Shown here piece after piece: positions 52,940 through 61,371 of a stretch of 64,000 nucleotides of DNA. Source of the DNA: Filimonas sp. (lineage in GTDB: Bacteria > Bacteroidota > Bacteroidia > Chitinophagales > Chitinophagaceae); contig JAFKHH010000012.1 of NCBI GenBank assembly GCA_017306865.1, positions 434,001 to 498,000 of the forward strand. Reading direction: 5' to 3'. The notes beneath the pieces were generated by a model. That model made no database searches. It saw nothing but the letters and a program-made list of their open reading frames with translations, and was not told the origin of the DNA. The position numbers and the translations under genes were made by a program. How positions within the stretch are numbered: position 1 is the stretch's first letter; the number at the start of each line of letters is the position of its first letter.

Positions 52940-55900
52940 ATGCAAGTTACACGCATCAAAGTTGGTATTGCTTTTTTATTACTAGCAACATTGCTTCCCG
53001 TATGTATCCATGCCCAGGTGAATTCGGTTGTATTCGGAAAAAACCGGATACAGTATAAAAAGTATAACTGGAAGTTTTATCAAACACAAAACTTCAATGC
53101 ATATTTCAACCAGGGCGGTTTGGAACTTGGCAAATACGTGGCACAGATAGCCGAGGCGGAACTGCCTTCCATAGAGGATGCAGTGGAATATTCATTGCAG
53201 CGCAGGGCCAATCTAGTTATCTATAACAATTACGACGATTATAAATCCACCAACATTGGCCTTTCTGTGGACTGGCAAAGTTCCGGCGGTCTGACCAAAC
53301 TGGTAAACAATAAGGTGGTTTTGTATTTTAACGGCAACCACAATGATCTGCGCAGACAGGTGAGAGAGGGGATAGCACGCATACTGGTTGACAATATCCT
53401 TTTTGGTGACGACATCGGCGAAATTGCTAGCAACCAGGCTTTGCTGGATCTGCCTAAATGGTTAACTGATGGCTACGTAGAATACATTGCTGAACCGTGG
53501 AGCCCGGAAAAAGACGATGAGCTGAAAAGCGTGATCATGGGCGGTAACTATACAAAATTTTACCAGTTCGCATTTGACAAGCCATTACTGGCAGGCCATG
53601 CCTTCTGGAACTACATAGCGGAGAAATACAAAAAAGAAAACGTTACCTATTTCCTTTATCTTTCTCGCTTATACAAAAACATTAATACCGCATCACAAAG
53701 GATCTGCAAAAAGAAATTCAAAGAAGTATTGAGCGACTTTATGGATTATCAGCAGGATAAATATTCCAAAGACCTGCGCCAGCGTCGTAATGCACCTAAA
53801 GGAAAATTGTCAGTAGTAGAAGAAACAACTAAAAAAGACTTCTTCCGTTTTGCTGCCAATCCAAATGCCCGCAATAATTCCTACGCAGTTGTACAGTTTA
53901 AAAAAGGCATCTACAGCGTTAAATATGTAGACAATTCTTACGACGAACATACACTGTTGAAATTTGGTGTACGCACATATGCAGGCGATATCAATCCAAA
54001 TTACCCGATCCTCTCATGGGATGGTAAAGGCTCCCGCTTATTGGTCATGTACATGCGCGAAGGCAAGCTAAACATGTTTGTGTATGATGTGGTAGCTAAT
54101 ATAAAACGCTTTAAACAGGAAGTAAAAGGATTTGACCAGGTATTAGATGCCGGCTTTATGCTGGATGCCAATACCCTTTTGCTAAGCGCGGTTAAAAATG
54201 GCCACTCCGACATCTTTACCTATAGGATAGACAACGAGAAGATCACACAGATTACCAATGATGTGTATGACGATCTTGATCCGACATTTGTATCGTTCCC
54301 TAACAGGACGGGTATCATCTTTGCATCTAACAGGCCGGGACCTAATGCTCCAAATGCAGATACAGTACTGCCTAGCAGGAACCACTTTAATATATTCCTG
54401 GTAGACCTGAACAACAAAAGTGAGTTCAAACAAATAGCGCAGCTCACAAAAATGAAATTTACAGATGCGCGCCACCCGATGCAGTACAATACAAACCACT
54501 TCACCTTTGTGTCTGAAGAGAATGGTATTGCTAACAGGTGGGCTGGTTTCTTCTCCACTTCAAGAAACGGGTTGGATACATTGTATTACATAGGTGATGA
54601 AATAGTACGTAACCCAACGAATAAAGAAATCGACTCTACTTTAGCCGCATGGCAAAAAAGTGAACCAGATAGCATCAGCTACTTCCAGGTGTTCAAAGAT
54701 TCTACTTATACATTCCCGATCACCAACTACCAAAGCAGCCTGTTGGAAACACGTATAGCAGGAGATAAAGGACAGGTAAGTGAGGTGAGGAGAGAAGGTG
54801 ATTATAAGTTTCTGTACAAGCTGAATGTTGACTCTGTGGCGCTGCGCAAAAGAAATGTGAATGCAAGGCCTACGGATTATATGAAACGCATTTTGCAGGA
54901 AGACAGGTTGAAGCAAGGTAAAGCTGAAGTGCAGCAACCGGAAAAGAAAACAGACAAGCCTAAGACAAATGTGTTCCAGAATGAATTTGAAGAAGACAAG
55001 CCTTCTCCAAAAACAAACAATAACGCGCAACAGCCGGGACTGCAAGCCAATGTGCCGGGGCCTGATGATGGCGTGTTGCAAAAAGCCGGTCTCTATAACT
55101 ATAAGCTCAAGTTCAGCACAGACTACCTTGTAGCCGGTATTACCAATAACATCCTGATAAACCGTTACCAGCCGTATGCTGGTGGTGCGGGGCCGATACA
55201 ACTGAATAATGGTAATGACATCAACTTCACCTTTAACGTAGGCGTGAGTGACTTATTTGAAGACATTAAGTTCGTAGGTGGATACCGTTTTGGTACAGAC
55301 CTGTCCGATAAAGATGTGTTCTTCTCCTTCCAGAATTACAGGAAAAGACTTGATTGGGGCTTGACGTATTATCGCAGCAATCAGAAGAACTATCAAAACT
55401 TCTTTAAGGCGCCGTACAACATATATGATAATATGCTGTACACAAACCTGTACCAGTTGAATCTGTCTTATCCTATCAATGAAGTGAAAAGCGTTCGTGC
55501 ATTGATTGGTTATCGAACAGACAGAGGCGCGATCAGGCCATATAAAAATGATGCAGGTACAATGGATTCTACCACTTTGAAAATGGCGGACTCTACTGCA
55601 AAGACTTTGATCACACGTCTGGAGTATGTGCATGACAATACGATCAATCCAACACAGAATATCTGGAATGGCCTGCGTTATAAAATATATGCAGAGCTGA
55701 CTATGCCAATGGAAAATGGAGCTAACGCCAAAGGCAAAAAAATATTCAATATCGGCTTTGATGCACGGCATTACCTGAAAATTTACCGCAACCTAATATG
55801 GGCGGTAAGAGCTGCCGGTGACTTCTCATTTGGTGATCAGAAAATGATCTACTACCTGGGCGGTGTAGATGGATGGGTAGGCGTAGGACAAAACCAGTTC

Positions 55901-56359
55901 TATACGTATAACAAGCCTGACCCTTCGCAGAACTATGCGTTCCAGTCACTCGCTGTAAATATGCGTGGTTATAAGCAAAACCTGGCAAATGGTAACAATG
56001 CGATGGTGATTAACAGTGAAGTGCGATTGCCGATATTCACGACCTTCTTCAATAAACCAATCAACAATGCGTTTATCAGGAACTTCCAGGTAATCCAGTT
56101 CTTTGACTTTGGTACAGCATGGGCAGGTTCCCTGAAGAATATGGAAAGGCCAACAGAAACGTATGTAGATAACGGCGCACCTCCATTGATCACAGCTAAA
56201 ATACGTGCCGGTGGTATCGGGCCTTTTGCCGGCGGTTATGGCTTTGGCGTACGTAGTACACTCTTAGGTTACTTCCTTAAGTTAGATACTGCATGGCCTA
56301 TGAATGGCGTATTCAGAGGCAAACCAATGTGGTACTTCGCACTTGGTGTAGACTTCTAG
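52940..56359 (+). CDS. Outer-membrane protein: degenerate metallopeptidase, PD40 repeats, Omp85-like barrel
   Basis: A 1139-residue exported protein in three parts. A signal peptide ends near IHAQVN. Residues 25-260 resemble the peptidase-MA (gluzincin) fold, but the expected HExxH is QVREGIARI (Arg142, Glu143, Arg147) and the usual WxxEGxAEY is KWLTDGYVEYI (Trp174, Asp177), so zinc ligands are missing. Residues 300-560 hold TolB/PD40-type propeller blades (DINPNYPILSWDGKGSRLLV, VYDDLDPTFVSFPNRTGIIFAS). After a Lys/Pro-rich linker, residues about 725-1139 look like an Omp85/BamA-type barrel (FDFGTAW, AGGIGPFAGGYGFGVR), ending in MWYFALGVDF. The start is the ATG at 52940. No function is known. 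Confidence 0.78.
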   Translation: MQVTRIKVGIAFLLLATLLPVCIHAQVNSVVFGKNRIQYKKYNWKFYQTQNFNAYFNQGGLELGKYVAQIAEAELPSIEDAVEYSLQRRANLVIYNNYDDYKSTNIGLSVDWQSSGGLTKLVNNKVVLYFNGNHNDLRRQVREGIARILVDNILFGDDIGEIASNQALLDLPKWLTDGYVEYIAEPWSPEKDDELKSVIMGGNYTKFYQFAFDKPLLAGHAFWNYIAEKYKKENVTYFLYLSRLYKNINTASQRICKKKFKEVLSDFMDYQQDKYSKDLRQRRNAPKGKLSVVEETTKKDFFRFAANPNARNNSYAVVQFKKGIYSVKYVDNSYDEHTLLKFGVRTYAGDINPNYPILSWDGKGSRLLVMYMREGKLNMFVYDVVANIKRFKQEVKGFDQVLDAGFMLDANTLLLSAVKNGHSDIFTYRIDNEKITQITNDVYDDLDPTFVSFPNRTGIIFASNRPGPNAPNADTVLPSRNHFNIFLVDLNNKSEFKQIAQLTKMKFTDARHPMQYNTNHFTFVSEENGIANRWAGFFSTSRNGLDTLYYIGDEIVRNPTNKEIDSTLAAWQKSEPDSISYFQVFKDSTYTFPITNYQSSLLETRIAGDKGQVSEVRREGDYKFLYKLNVDSVALRKRNVNARPTDYMKRILQEDRLKQGKAEVQQPEKKTDKPKTNVFQNEFEEDKPSPKTNNNAQQPGLQANVPGPDDGVLQKAGLYNYKLKFSTDYLVAGITNNILINRYQPYAGGAGPIQLNNGNDINFTFNVGVSDLFEDIKFVGGYRFGTDLSDKDVFFSFQNYRKRLDWGLTYYRSNQKNYQNFFKAPYNIYDNMLYTNLYQLNLSYPINEVKSVRALIGYRTDRGAIRPYKNDAGTMDSTTLKMADSTAKTLITRLEYVHDNTINPTQNIWNGLRYKIYAELTMPMENGANAKGKKIFNIGFDARHYLKIYRNLIWAVRAAGDFSFGDQKMIYYLGGVDGWVGVGQNQFYTYNKPDPSQNYAFQSLAVNMRGYKQNLANGNNAMVINSEVRLPIFTTFFNKPINNAFIRNFQVIQFFDFGTAWAGSLKNMERPTETYVDNGAPPLITAKIRAGGIGPFAGGYGFGVRSTLLGYFLKLDTAWPMNGVFRGKPMWYFALGVDF

Positions 56360-56367
56360 AAATATAG

Positions 56368-56500
56368 AACAAGGAACAAGGAATTTCGAATTGAGAATAA
56401 AAAACGCTCAATGTTCAACGCTCAACTTTCAATGAGCATTGAATATTGAGCGTTGAACATTGTACATTATTCTTCGTTCTATATTCCTTGTTCGATATTC
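56368..56500. repeat. Double inverted repeat (AGAACAAGGAACAAGG; CAATGTTCAACGCTCAA)
   Basis: Inner pair: a perfect 17-bp arm CAATGTTCAACGCTCAA (56409-56425) with its reverse complement at 56446-56462, extended inward by TTCAAT/ATTGAA. Outer pair: TATAGAACAAGGAACAAGG (56373-56391) facing TTCTATATTCCTTGTTCG (about 56477-56494). It fills the gap between two convergent genes and probably ends both transcripts. Confidence 0.8.
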
Positions 56501-59182
56501 CTACTCTCCCCACCAGTCGCCTTCATGCTTCTGATGCAAAGTCTCTGGCTTAATCACCGCAGGCTGTTCACCCACCATCTCGTTAAGCAGTTGTGCAACC
56601 AATGCTGTCCACCCTGTCTGGTGGCTTGCGCCCAATCCACTGCCATTATCTCCATGAAAGTATTCATAGAATAACAAAAGCTGTTCATTGCCCGGTTGCT
56701 GGTAAAACCAATTGTAAACACCATGGGTTTTCCTGTTGCCATTTTTATCCTTTTCAAACAGACTTACCACACGCTTTGTCAACTCATCCGCAATGTCCAG
56801 CAGTTCCATAAACTTACCGGACCCTGTAGGGTATTCTATTGTAAGGCTACCATTATAAAACTCGCCATATTTCCTGATGGATTGTATAATCAGGTAGTTG
56901 ATCGGCATCCACACCGGGCCACGCCAGTTACTGTTACCCCCAAAGAAATTGGAAGTAGAGTCACCCGGATCATATTGAATAGAATACTCAGTGCCATCTA
57001 TGGTTACTGAATAAGGATTTTTTTCATGGTATTTAGAAAGGGCACGTATGCCTCCTTCTGATAAGAACTCTGTCTCACTCAGTAAGCGCGTCAGCAAAGC
57101 AACTAGTCTGTCTTTTTTTACGAGAGATAACAATATCCTTTCACCTTCTGCGCGTTCCTCATTAGGCCAGAATTTGCCATTTTTTAAACGGTAACGTTCA
57201 AACCAGGTTACACGTTTTGTAAAGTCTTCCAGTTTTTGAAACACATGCTCTTCTATGATCGATGCTGCGAATAAAGAAGTTAATCCTACAATAGATTGAA
57301 TACGCAACTGTGTTGGTTTACTGTTAGGGGAAACCAGCATGTCATAGAAAAATTTGTCATCATCATTCCACAACCCCATTTCATTCAATGCCTCAGCGAT
57401 CAGTACAAAGTGCTCAAAGAACTTAGTTGCAGTATCTTCAAATGCATCATCATGCAACGCGATCTCAATGGCTATATCCATCAGGTTCAGCGCGTACATC
57501 CCCATCCAGCTTGTGCCATCAGCCTGCTCCAGCTCCATTTGCCCATGCAACTGTATGCTTCTGTTGAATACACCAATATTATCCAGGCCAAGGAACCCCC
57601 CTTCAAAGATGTTATTACCATTCGGGTCCTTACGGTTGATCCACCAGGTGAAATTGATAATAAGTTTGGAGAAGATCCTTTTTAAGAAAGCCACATCTCC
57701 ATGACCATTATTCTTTTGCTTCTCAATGTTGTACACCTGTAGCGCAGCCCATGCATGCACTGGCGGATTTACATCGCTGAAGTTCCACTCATAAGCAGGC
57801 AACTGGCCATCTGGCTTCATATACCACTCCCGCATGATCAGTATTAGCTGATGTTTGGCAAAAGATGGGTCTATCATCGCCATCGGTATGCAATGGAAAG
57901 CCAGGTCCCATGCAGCATACCAGGGGTATTCCCATTTATCAGGCATTAGTATAATGTCCTGGTTCTTCAGGTGCTGCCATTCGTGGTTGCGGCCGTGTTT
58001 ACGCTGTTCGCTTGGCGGCGTAATACCATCGCTTTGGTTCAGCCATCTTTCTATATCGAAATGATAACATTGCTTGCTCCACAATAAACCTGCAAGCGCC
58101 TGCCGCTGTATCAGCTTATAATCTGCAGGCATATTTTTAGGCAACACAGAATCATAAAATTCATCGGCCTCCTTCTTACGATGCACAAAAATATTGTCTG
58201 CCCCACCTGCAAAAGGTTGCTCGATCAGCACGTCTGATAAACGCAGGTAAATGGTTTTTGACTTACCGCTCTCAATCCTGTATTTATATACCGGCGCAAA
58301 CTTGGTACCGCTTGTCTTTTTAGAGATCTCTGTTACATTCTTTTGGTTAATGATCACCTCATTAAACGCGTCCTTGGTAAAAGGCGTTTTATTCGGAATG
58401 CCCTGCACCTTCTCCAGGTTAGTTTCATTTTCTGTAAATAACTGGGTTGATGGTTCCTGGAAGTAGAGGTAATAATTGCCCAGGCGCTCGTGGGTTGCTT
58501 TTACTGTACAATTGTCGATGCGAGTGATCTCTGGCCTTTTTTCAAGTCCACCATATTGCCAGCGGTTATAAAACCAAAGTGTAGGCAGCACCGTAATTGG
58601 CGCAGCAGTTTTGCCACGATTTACGATCTCTATTTTTACACCTATATCACGTTTGTTATACTTTGCATATGTGATATAGACATCGAAATATTTATTGTCG
58701 TTGAAAACACCTGTGTCCAGTATTTCAAATTCAGGTTCCTCTTTAGAGCGGCTCCTGTTTTTTTCCACCAGGTTTTGATAAGGGAAAGCCTGTTGCGGAT
58801 ACTTATACAGCATCTGCATATAATAGTGCGTCGGTATATTATCCAGGTAGTAATAAAGTTCCTTTACATCCTCACCATGGTTGCCCTCATAGTTACCTAA
58901 GCCAAAAAGGCGTTCTTTTAGTATGGCATCCTTCCCGTTCCACAATGCAACGGAAAAACAAAGGTTTTGGAAAAAGTCGGAAATGCCGCCTATGCCATCT
59001 TCTCCCCATCTGTATGCACGGCAGTGCGAATGGCTAAAAGGAAAATAATTCCATGCATCTCCATTTTCGCTGTAGTCTTCACGAACAGTGCCCCATTGGC
59101 GTTCTGATATGTATGGGCCCCACTGCTCTAACGGTACTTTCTTATTGGCGTTTACTTTCAGTCGTTGTTGTTCTGCTGTCAT
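56501..59182 (-). CDS. GH63/MGH1-like glycoside hydrolase
   Basis: An 893-residue cytoplasmic enzyme of the GH63-like (MGH1-type) family with an (alpha/alpha)6 barrel, related to mannosyl-glycerate hydrolase and alpha-glucosidases. Typical segments: the N-terminal ERQWGTVREDYSENGDAWNYFPF, KEPEFEILDTGVFNDNKYFDV-type beta domain, MPDKWEYPWYAAWDLAFHCIPM, LNPPVHAW-like DVNPPVHAWAALQVY, GTSWMGMYALNLMDIA and NWRGPVWMPINYLIIQSI. Several conserved acidic residues lie in these. The long frame starts at 59230, but the ATG at 59182 (MTAEQQRLKV) gives the family N-terminus. Substrate unknown. Confidence 0.85.
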   Translation of the reverse strand: MTAEQQRLKVNANKKVPLEQWGPYISERQWGTVREDYSENGDAWNYFPFSHSHCRAYRWGEDGIGGISDFFQNLCFSVALWNGKDAILKERLFGLGNYEGNHGEDVKELYYYLDNIPTHYYMQMLYKYPQQAFPYQNLVEKNRSRSKEEPEFEILDTGVFNDNKYFDVYITYAKYNKRDIGVKIEIVNRGKTAAPITVLPTLWFYNRWQYGGLEKRPEITRIDNCTVKATHERLGNYYLYFQEPSTQLFTENETNLEKVQGIPNKTPFTKDAFNEVIINQKNVTEISKKTSGTKFAPVYKYRIESGKSKTIYLRLSDVLIEQPFAGGADNIFVHRKKEADEFYDSVLPKNMPADYKLIQRQALAGLLWSKQCYHFDIERWLNQSDGITPPSEQRKHGRNHEWQHLKNQDIILMPDKWEYPWYAAWDLAFHCIPMAMIDPSFAKHQLILIMREWYMKPDGQLPAYEWNFSDVNPPVHAWAALQVYNIEKQKNNGHGDVAFLKRIFSKLIINFTWWINRKDPNGNNIFEGGFLGLDNIGVFNRSIQLHGQMELEQADGTSWMGMYALNLMDIAIEIALHDDAFEDTATKFFEHFVLIAEALNEMGLWNDDDKFFYDMLVSPNSKPTQLRIQSIVGLTSLFAASIIEEHVFQKLEDFTKRVTWFERYRLKNGKFWPNEERAEGERILLSLVKKDRLVALLTRLLSETEFLSEGGIRALSKYHEKNPYSVTIDGTEYSIQYDPGDSTSNFFGGNSNWRGPVWMPINYLIIQSIRKYGEFYNGSLTIEYPTGSGKFMELLDIADELTKRVVSLFEKDKNGNRKTHGVYNWFYQQPGNEQLLLFYEYFHGDNGSGLGASHQTGWTALVAQLLNEMVGEQPAVIKPETLHQKHEGDWWGE

Positions 59183-59309
59183 CGGCGAATCTATTAAGCT
59201 GGTTACCCAGGTAATAATGCTGACAGGCAATCGTCAGGGTGTGAAATTAACACATACTGCCGATATGCTGCACCTTAGAAAGGGCATTGTAATGAAACTT
59301 TAAGGTGAT

Positions 59310-59400
59310 TTACGTGAATCGTGAAACGGGAGCCGTGAATGGGCTTATGTAATTGCAGTGGCTTTTATTCACGATTGTCGACTCACGACTCACGCAACAA
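59310..59400. repeat. CGTGAATCGTGAAACGGGAG / CACGATTGTCGACTCACGACTCACG repeat
   Basis: The left arm ACGTGAATCGTGAAACGG with GAGCCGTGAATGG (59318-59340) faces CACGATTGTCGACTCACG and ACTCACGC (59371-59396). Same family as 36250-36390, 46250-46390 and 48919-49046. It lies between two minus-strand genes. Confidence 0.65.
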
Positions 59401-59401
59401 A

Positions 59402-60034
59402 CTACTGCTGCTCCTTCGTCTCTCCCGTAATTACTTTTTTCTTCCGGCCTTTCCTGCCCTTTTCGGGTAGTTCAGGTTTGGCAAAAATACTACTGCCATC
59501 ATCCTTTTGTTTCCAGCCAGCGCATTGCTGAGTTGTTGAGTATGCCTGTACCTCCTTTAGTGTAGATACACAGTGCTGTGGGTGCGTGGGGTTCGCTGCA
59601 CAACACCACTCTATAGGGATAAAGATCCGCTTATTGCTGATCTGCGCAAGATTGGAATAATTGATCGGCGCCTGTTTGATGTAGCCGAAAATATGGTCAT
59701 CTATAAAACGCAACTTTACTGTTACGGTAAACTCTTCATCTTCTTCAAGGATATTGCTTTGAAACTCCTCTTTTAATTCCGACATTTCTTTGGGTCCCAT
59801 TTGTTTAATACGAAAAACCATTTCCTCAGGCAGCTTGCAATCTTCCAGTTTGCTGATTTCACTAGCTTCTTTTACCGGGGCAGGTTGTGCTGAATCTTTT
59901 ACAGGTGGAGGTTGGGGTTTGGGGGTAGGGTACATCCGGGCATTTTGAATGTGTTGCGCAAATGAAGGGGATGCACATACCATAAGCAGCGCGCAGCACA
60001 AGACTGCGTAAAGCTTTGTTTTTAAGGGCGACAT
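59402..60034 (-). CDS. Secreted hypothetical protein, Cys-containing, Lys-rich tail
   Basis: A 210-residue protein with a clear signal peptide ending PSFAQH. A proline-rich linker (YPTPKPQPPPVKDSAQPAPV) precedes a small domain with seven cysteines, among them CKLPEE, EWCCAANPTHPQHC and QQCAGW, probably disulphide-linked in the periplasm. The C-terminus is strongly basic (KGRKGRKKK). It matches no family that I recognise. Single gene, divergent from the amidase. Confidence 0.65.
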   Translation of the reverse strand: MSPLKTKLYAVLCCALLMVCASPSFAQHIQNARMYPTPKPQPPPVKDSAQPAPVKEASEISKLEDCKLPEEMVFRIKQMGPKEMSELKEEFQSNILEEDEEFTVTVKLRFIDDHIFGYIKQAPINYSNLAQISNKRIFIPIEWCCAANPTHPQHCVSTLKEVQAYSTTQQCAGWKQKDDGSSIFAKPELPEKGRKGRKKKVITGETKEQQ

Positions 60035-60160
60035 TCGTTTTGATTTAAGGGCCGGGGTTAACCGGAGTTTTGGGATAGAAAGTTACGCCGCACATGCATA
60101 AAAGAAAAATATATATTGGGATAGGTTGCTTGCGGTTTTCTGTCGTTAAATTGCGGTATT

Positions 60161-60991
60161 ATGAAGAAAATACTACAAACAAGCCTTGTGCTCGTAGCAA
60201 GCCTCGCCGTTTTATACGGTTGCTCGCACGGCCCTTATGCAACTACTAACAAGATGTATAAGACACAGGCAAAAGATATAGCTAAAACAATTGGCGCTAC
60301 GCCAGTGCCAAACAATTTTGATTCAGTGCCGGCGGCGGCGCAGTGGGTTGGTACAACCAACTTCAATATGCGCAAGCCCAATTTTGTGATCATACATCAT
60401 ACGGCGCAGAATAGTTGTGAGCAGACATTAAAAACATTTACTGTTACACACAGCCAGGTAAGCGCACACTATGTGATCTGTAAAGATGGAACAGTACACC
60501 ACATGCTGAATGATTATCTGCGTGCATGGCAGGCTGGTAATAGCCGCTGGGGCAACGTAACAGATATAAACTCCGTATCCATAGGAATAGAAATAGATAA
60601 CAATGGATTTGAAAAATTTACGGATGAGCAAATTAATAGCCTCCTGCACCTGCTTTCAGGACTGAAAAAATCCTACGGCATACCGGCAGCAAATTTTATC
60701 GGGCATGCTGATATAGCGCCTACCCGTAAAAATGATCCGAATGTAACATTCCCGTGGAAGACCTTAGCGGATAAAGGATTTGGTCTTTGGTACAACGATA
60801 CTACAAATGTTGCTGTGCCTGAGAACTTCAATAGCATAGAAGCATTGCGCATAGTTGGTTATGATGTAAGAGATACATCTGCAACCATCCGTTCATTCAA
60901 ACGCCACTTTATGCAACAGGACACCAGTAAAGTGCTGAATGAAGAAGATAAAAAAGTATTGTTCCAGTTATATCGGAAATACATGCAGTAG
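60161..60991 (+). CDS. N-acetylmuramoyl-L-alanine amidase, AmiD-like lipoprotein
   Basis: A 276-residue peptidoglycan amidase of the Amidase_2 (AmiD/PGRP) fold. Lipobox LYGC gives Cys21, so it is membrane-anchored in the periplasm. Zinc ligands are His79/His80 in VIIHHTAQNS, His182 in IGHADIAPTRKNDP and Asp192, with the His-to-Asp spacing of ten seen in AmiD. SVSIGIEIDNNGFEKFTDEQ is the conserved core strand. It cuts the amide between MurNAc and L-Ala, probably in wall recycling. A strong terminator follows. Confidence 0.92.
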   Translation: MKKILQTSLVLVASLAVLYGCSHGPYATTNKMYKTQAKDIAKTIGATPVPNNFDSVPAAAQWVGTTNFNMRKPNFVIIHHTAQNSCEQTLKTFTVTHSQVSAHYVICKDGTVHHMLNDYLRAWQAGNSRWGNVTDINSVSIGIEIDNNGFEKFTDEQINSLLHLLSGLKKSYGIPAANFIGHADIAPTRKNDPNVTFPWKTLADKGFGLWYNDTTNVAVPENFNSIEALRIVGYDVRDTSATIRSFKRHFMQQDTSKVLNEEDKKVLFQLYRKYMQ

Positions 60992-61016
60992 GTAGTTGAT
61001 TTTTGTAGTATAACAG

Positions 61017-61062
61017 CAGCGGCAAGATGTAATAAACAAATACAGCTTGCCGCTGTTTTTTT
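61017..61062 (+). terminator. Terminator after amidase gene
   Basis: CAGCGGCAAG pairs with CTTGCCGCTG across about 19 bases and runs into TTTTTTT. The rest of the 380-bp gap 60992-61371 is an AT-rich leader with no gene; CACCTTTG at 61338-61345 is the likely -7 region of the next gene. Confidence 0.8.
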
Positions 61063-61371
61063 GTGAATGGGGTTGTGCGTTGACAAAAATGCTATATCTA
61101 ATCTATAAAAGAACATTTGTGTAATTAGCTCCTTGTAAAAGTGATAGTCATAAGTGCAATACATTCCAACAATCAGACAATCTCTCTAATTTGAGATACT
61201 GAAACATATTCATTTTTTATTCTCCTACTGCTATTTCATGTGCAAACACGATTTCCGCCACTTCTCCTCTCAGAACCATTCATAATTGCTTAATCACCGC
61301 TGGTGTAATGAAGTTTTACTCGCGTGTAATGTTATGACACCTTTGCATACCAATAGAGCAAATTATTTGTT

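Noticed and set aside
61300-61371. PHO box upstream of the third outer-membrane receptor
   Set aside because: GTAATG occurs twice but 21 bp apart and out of phase with the -7 region.
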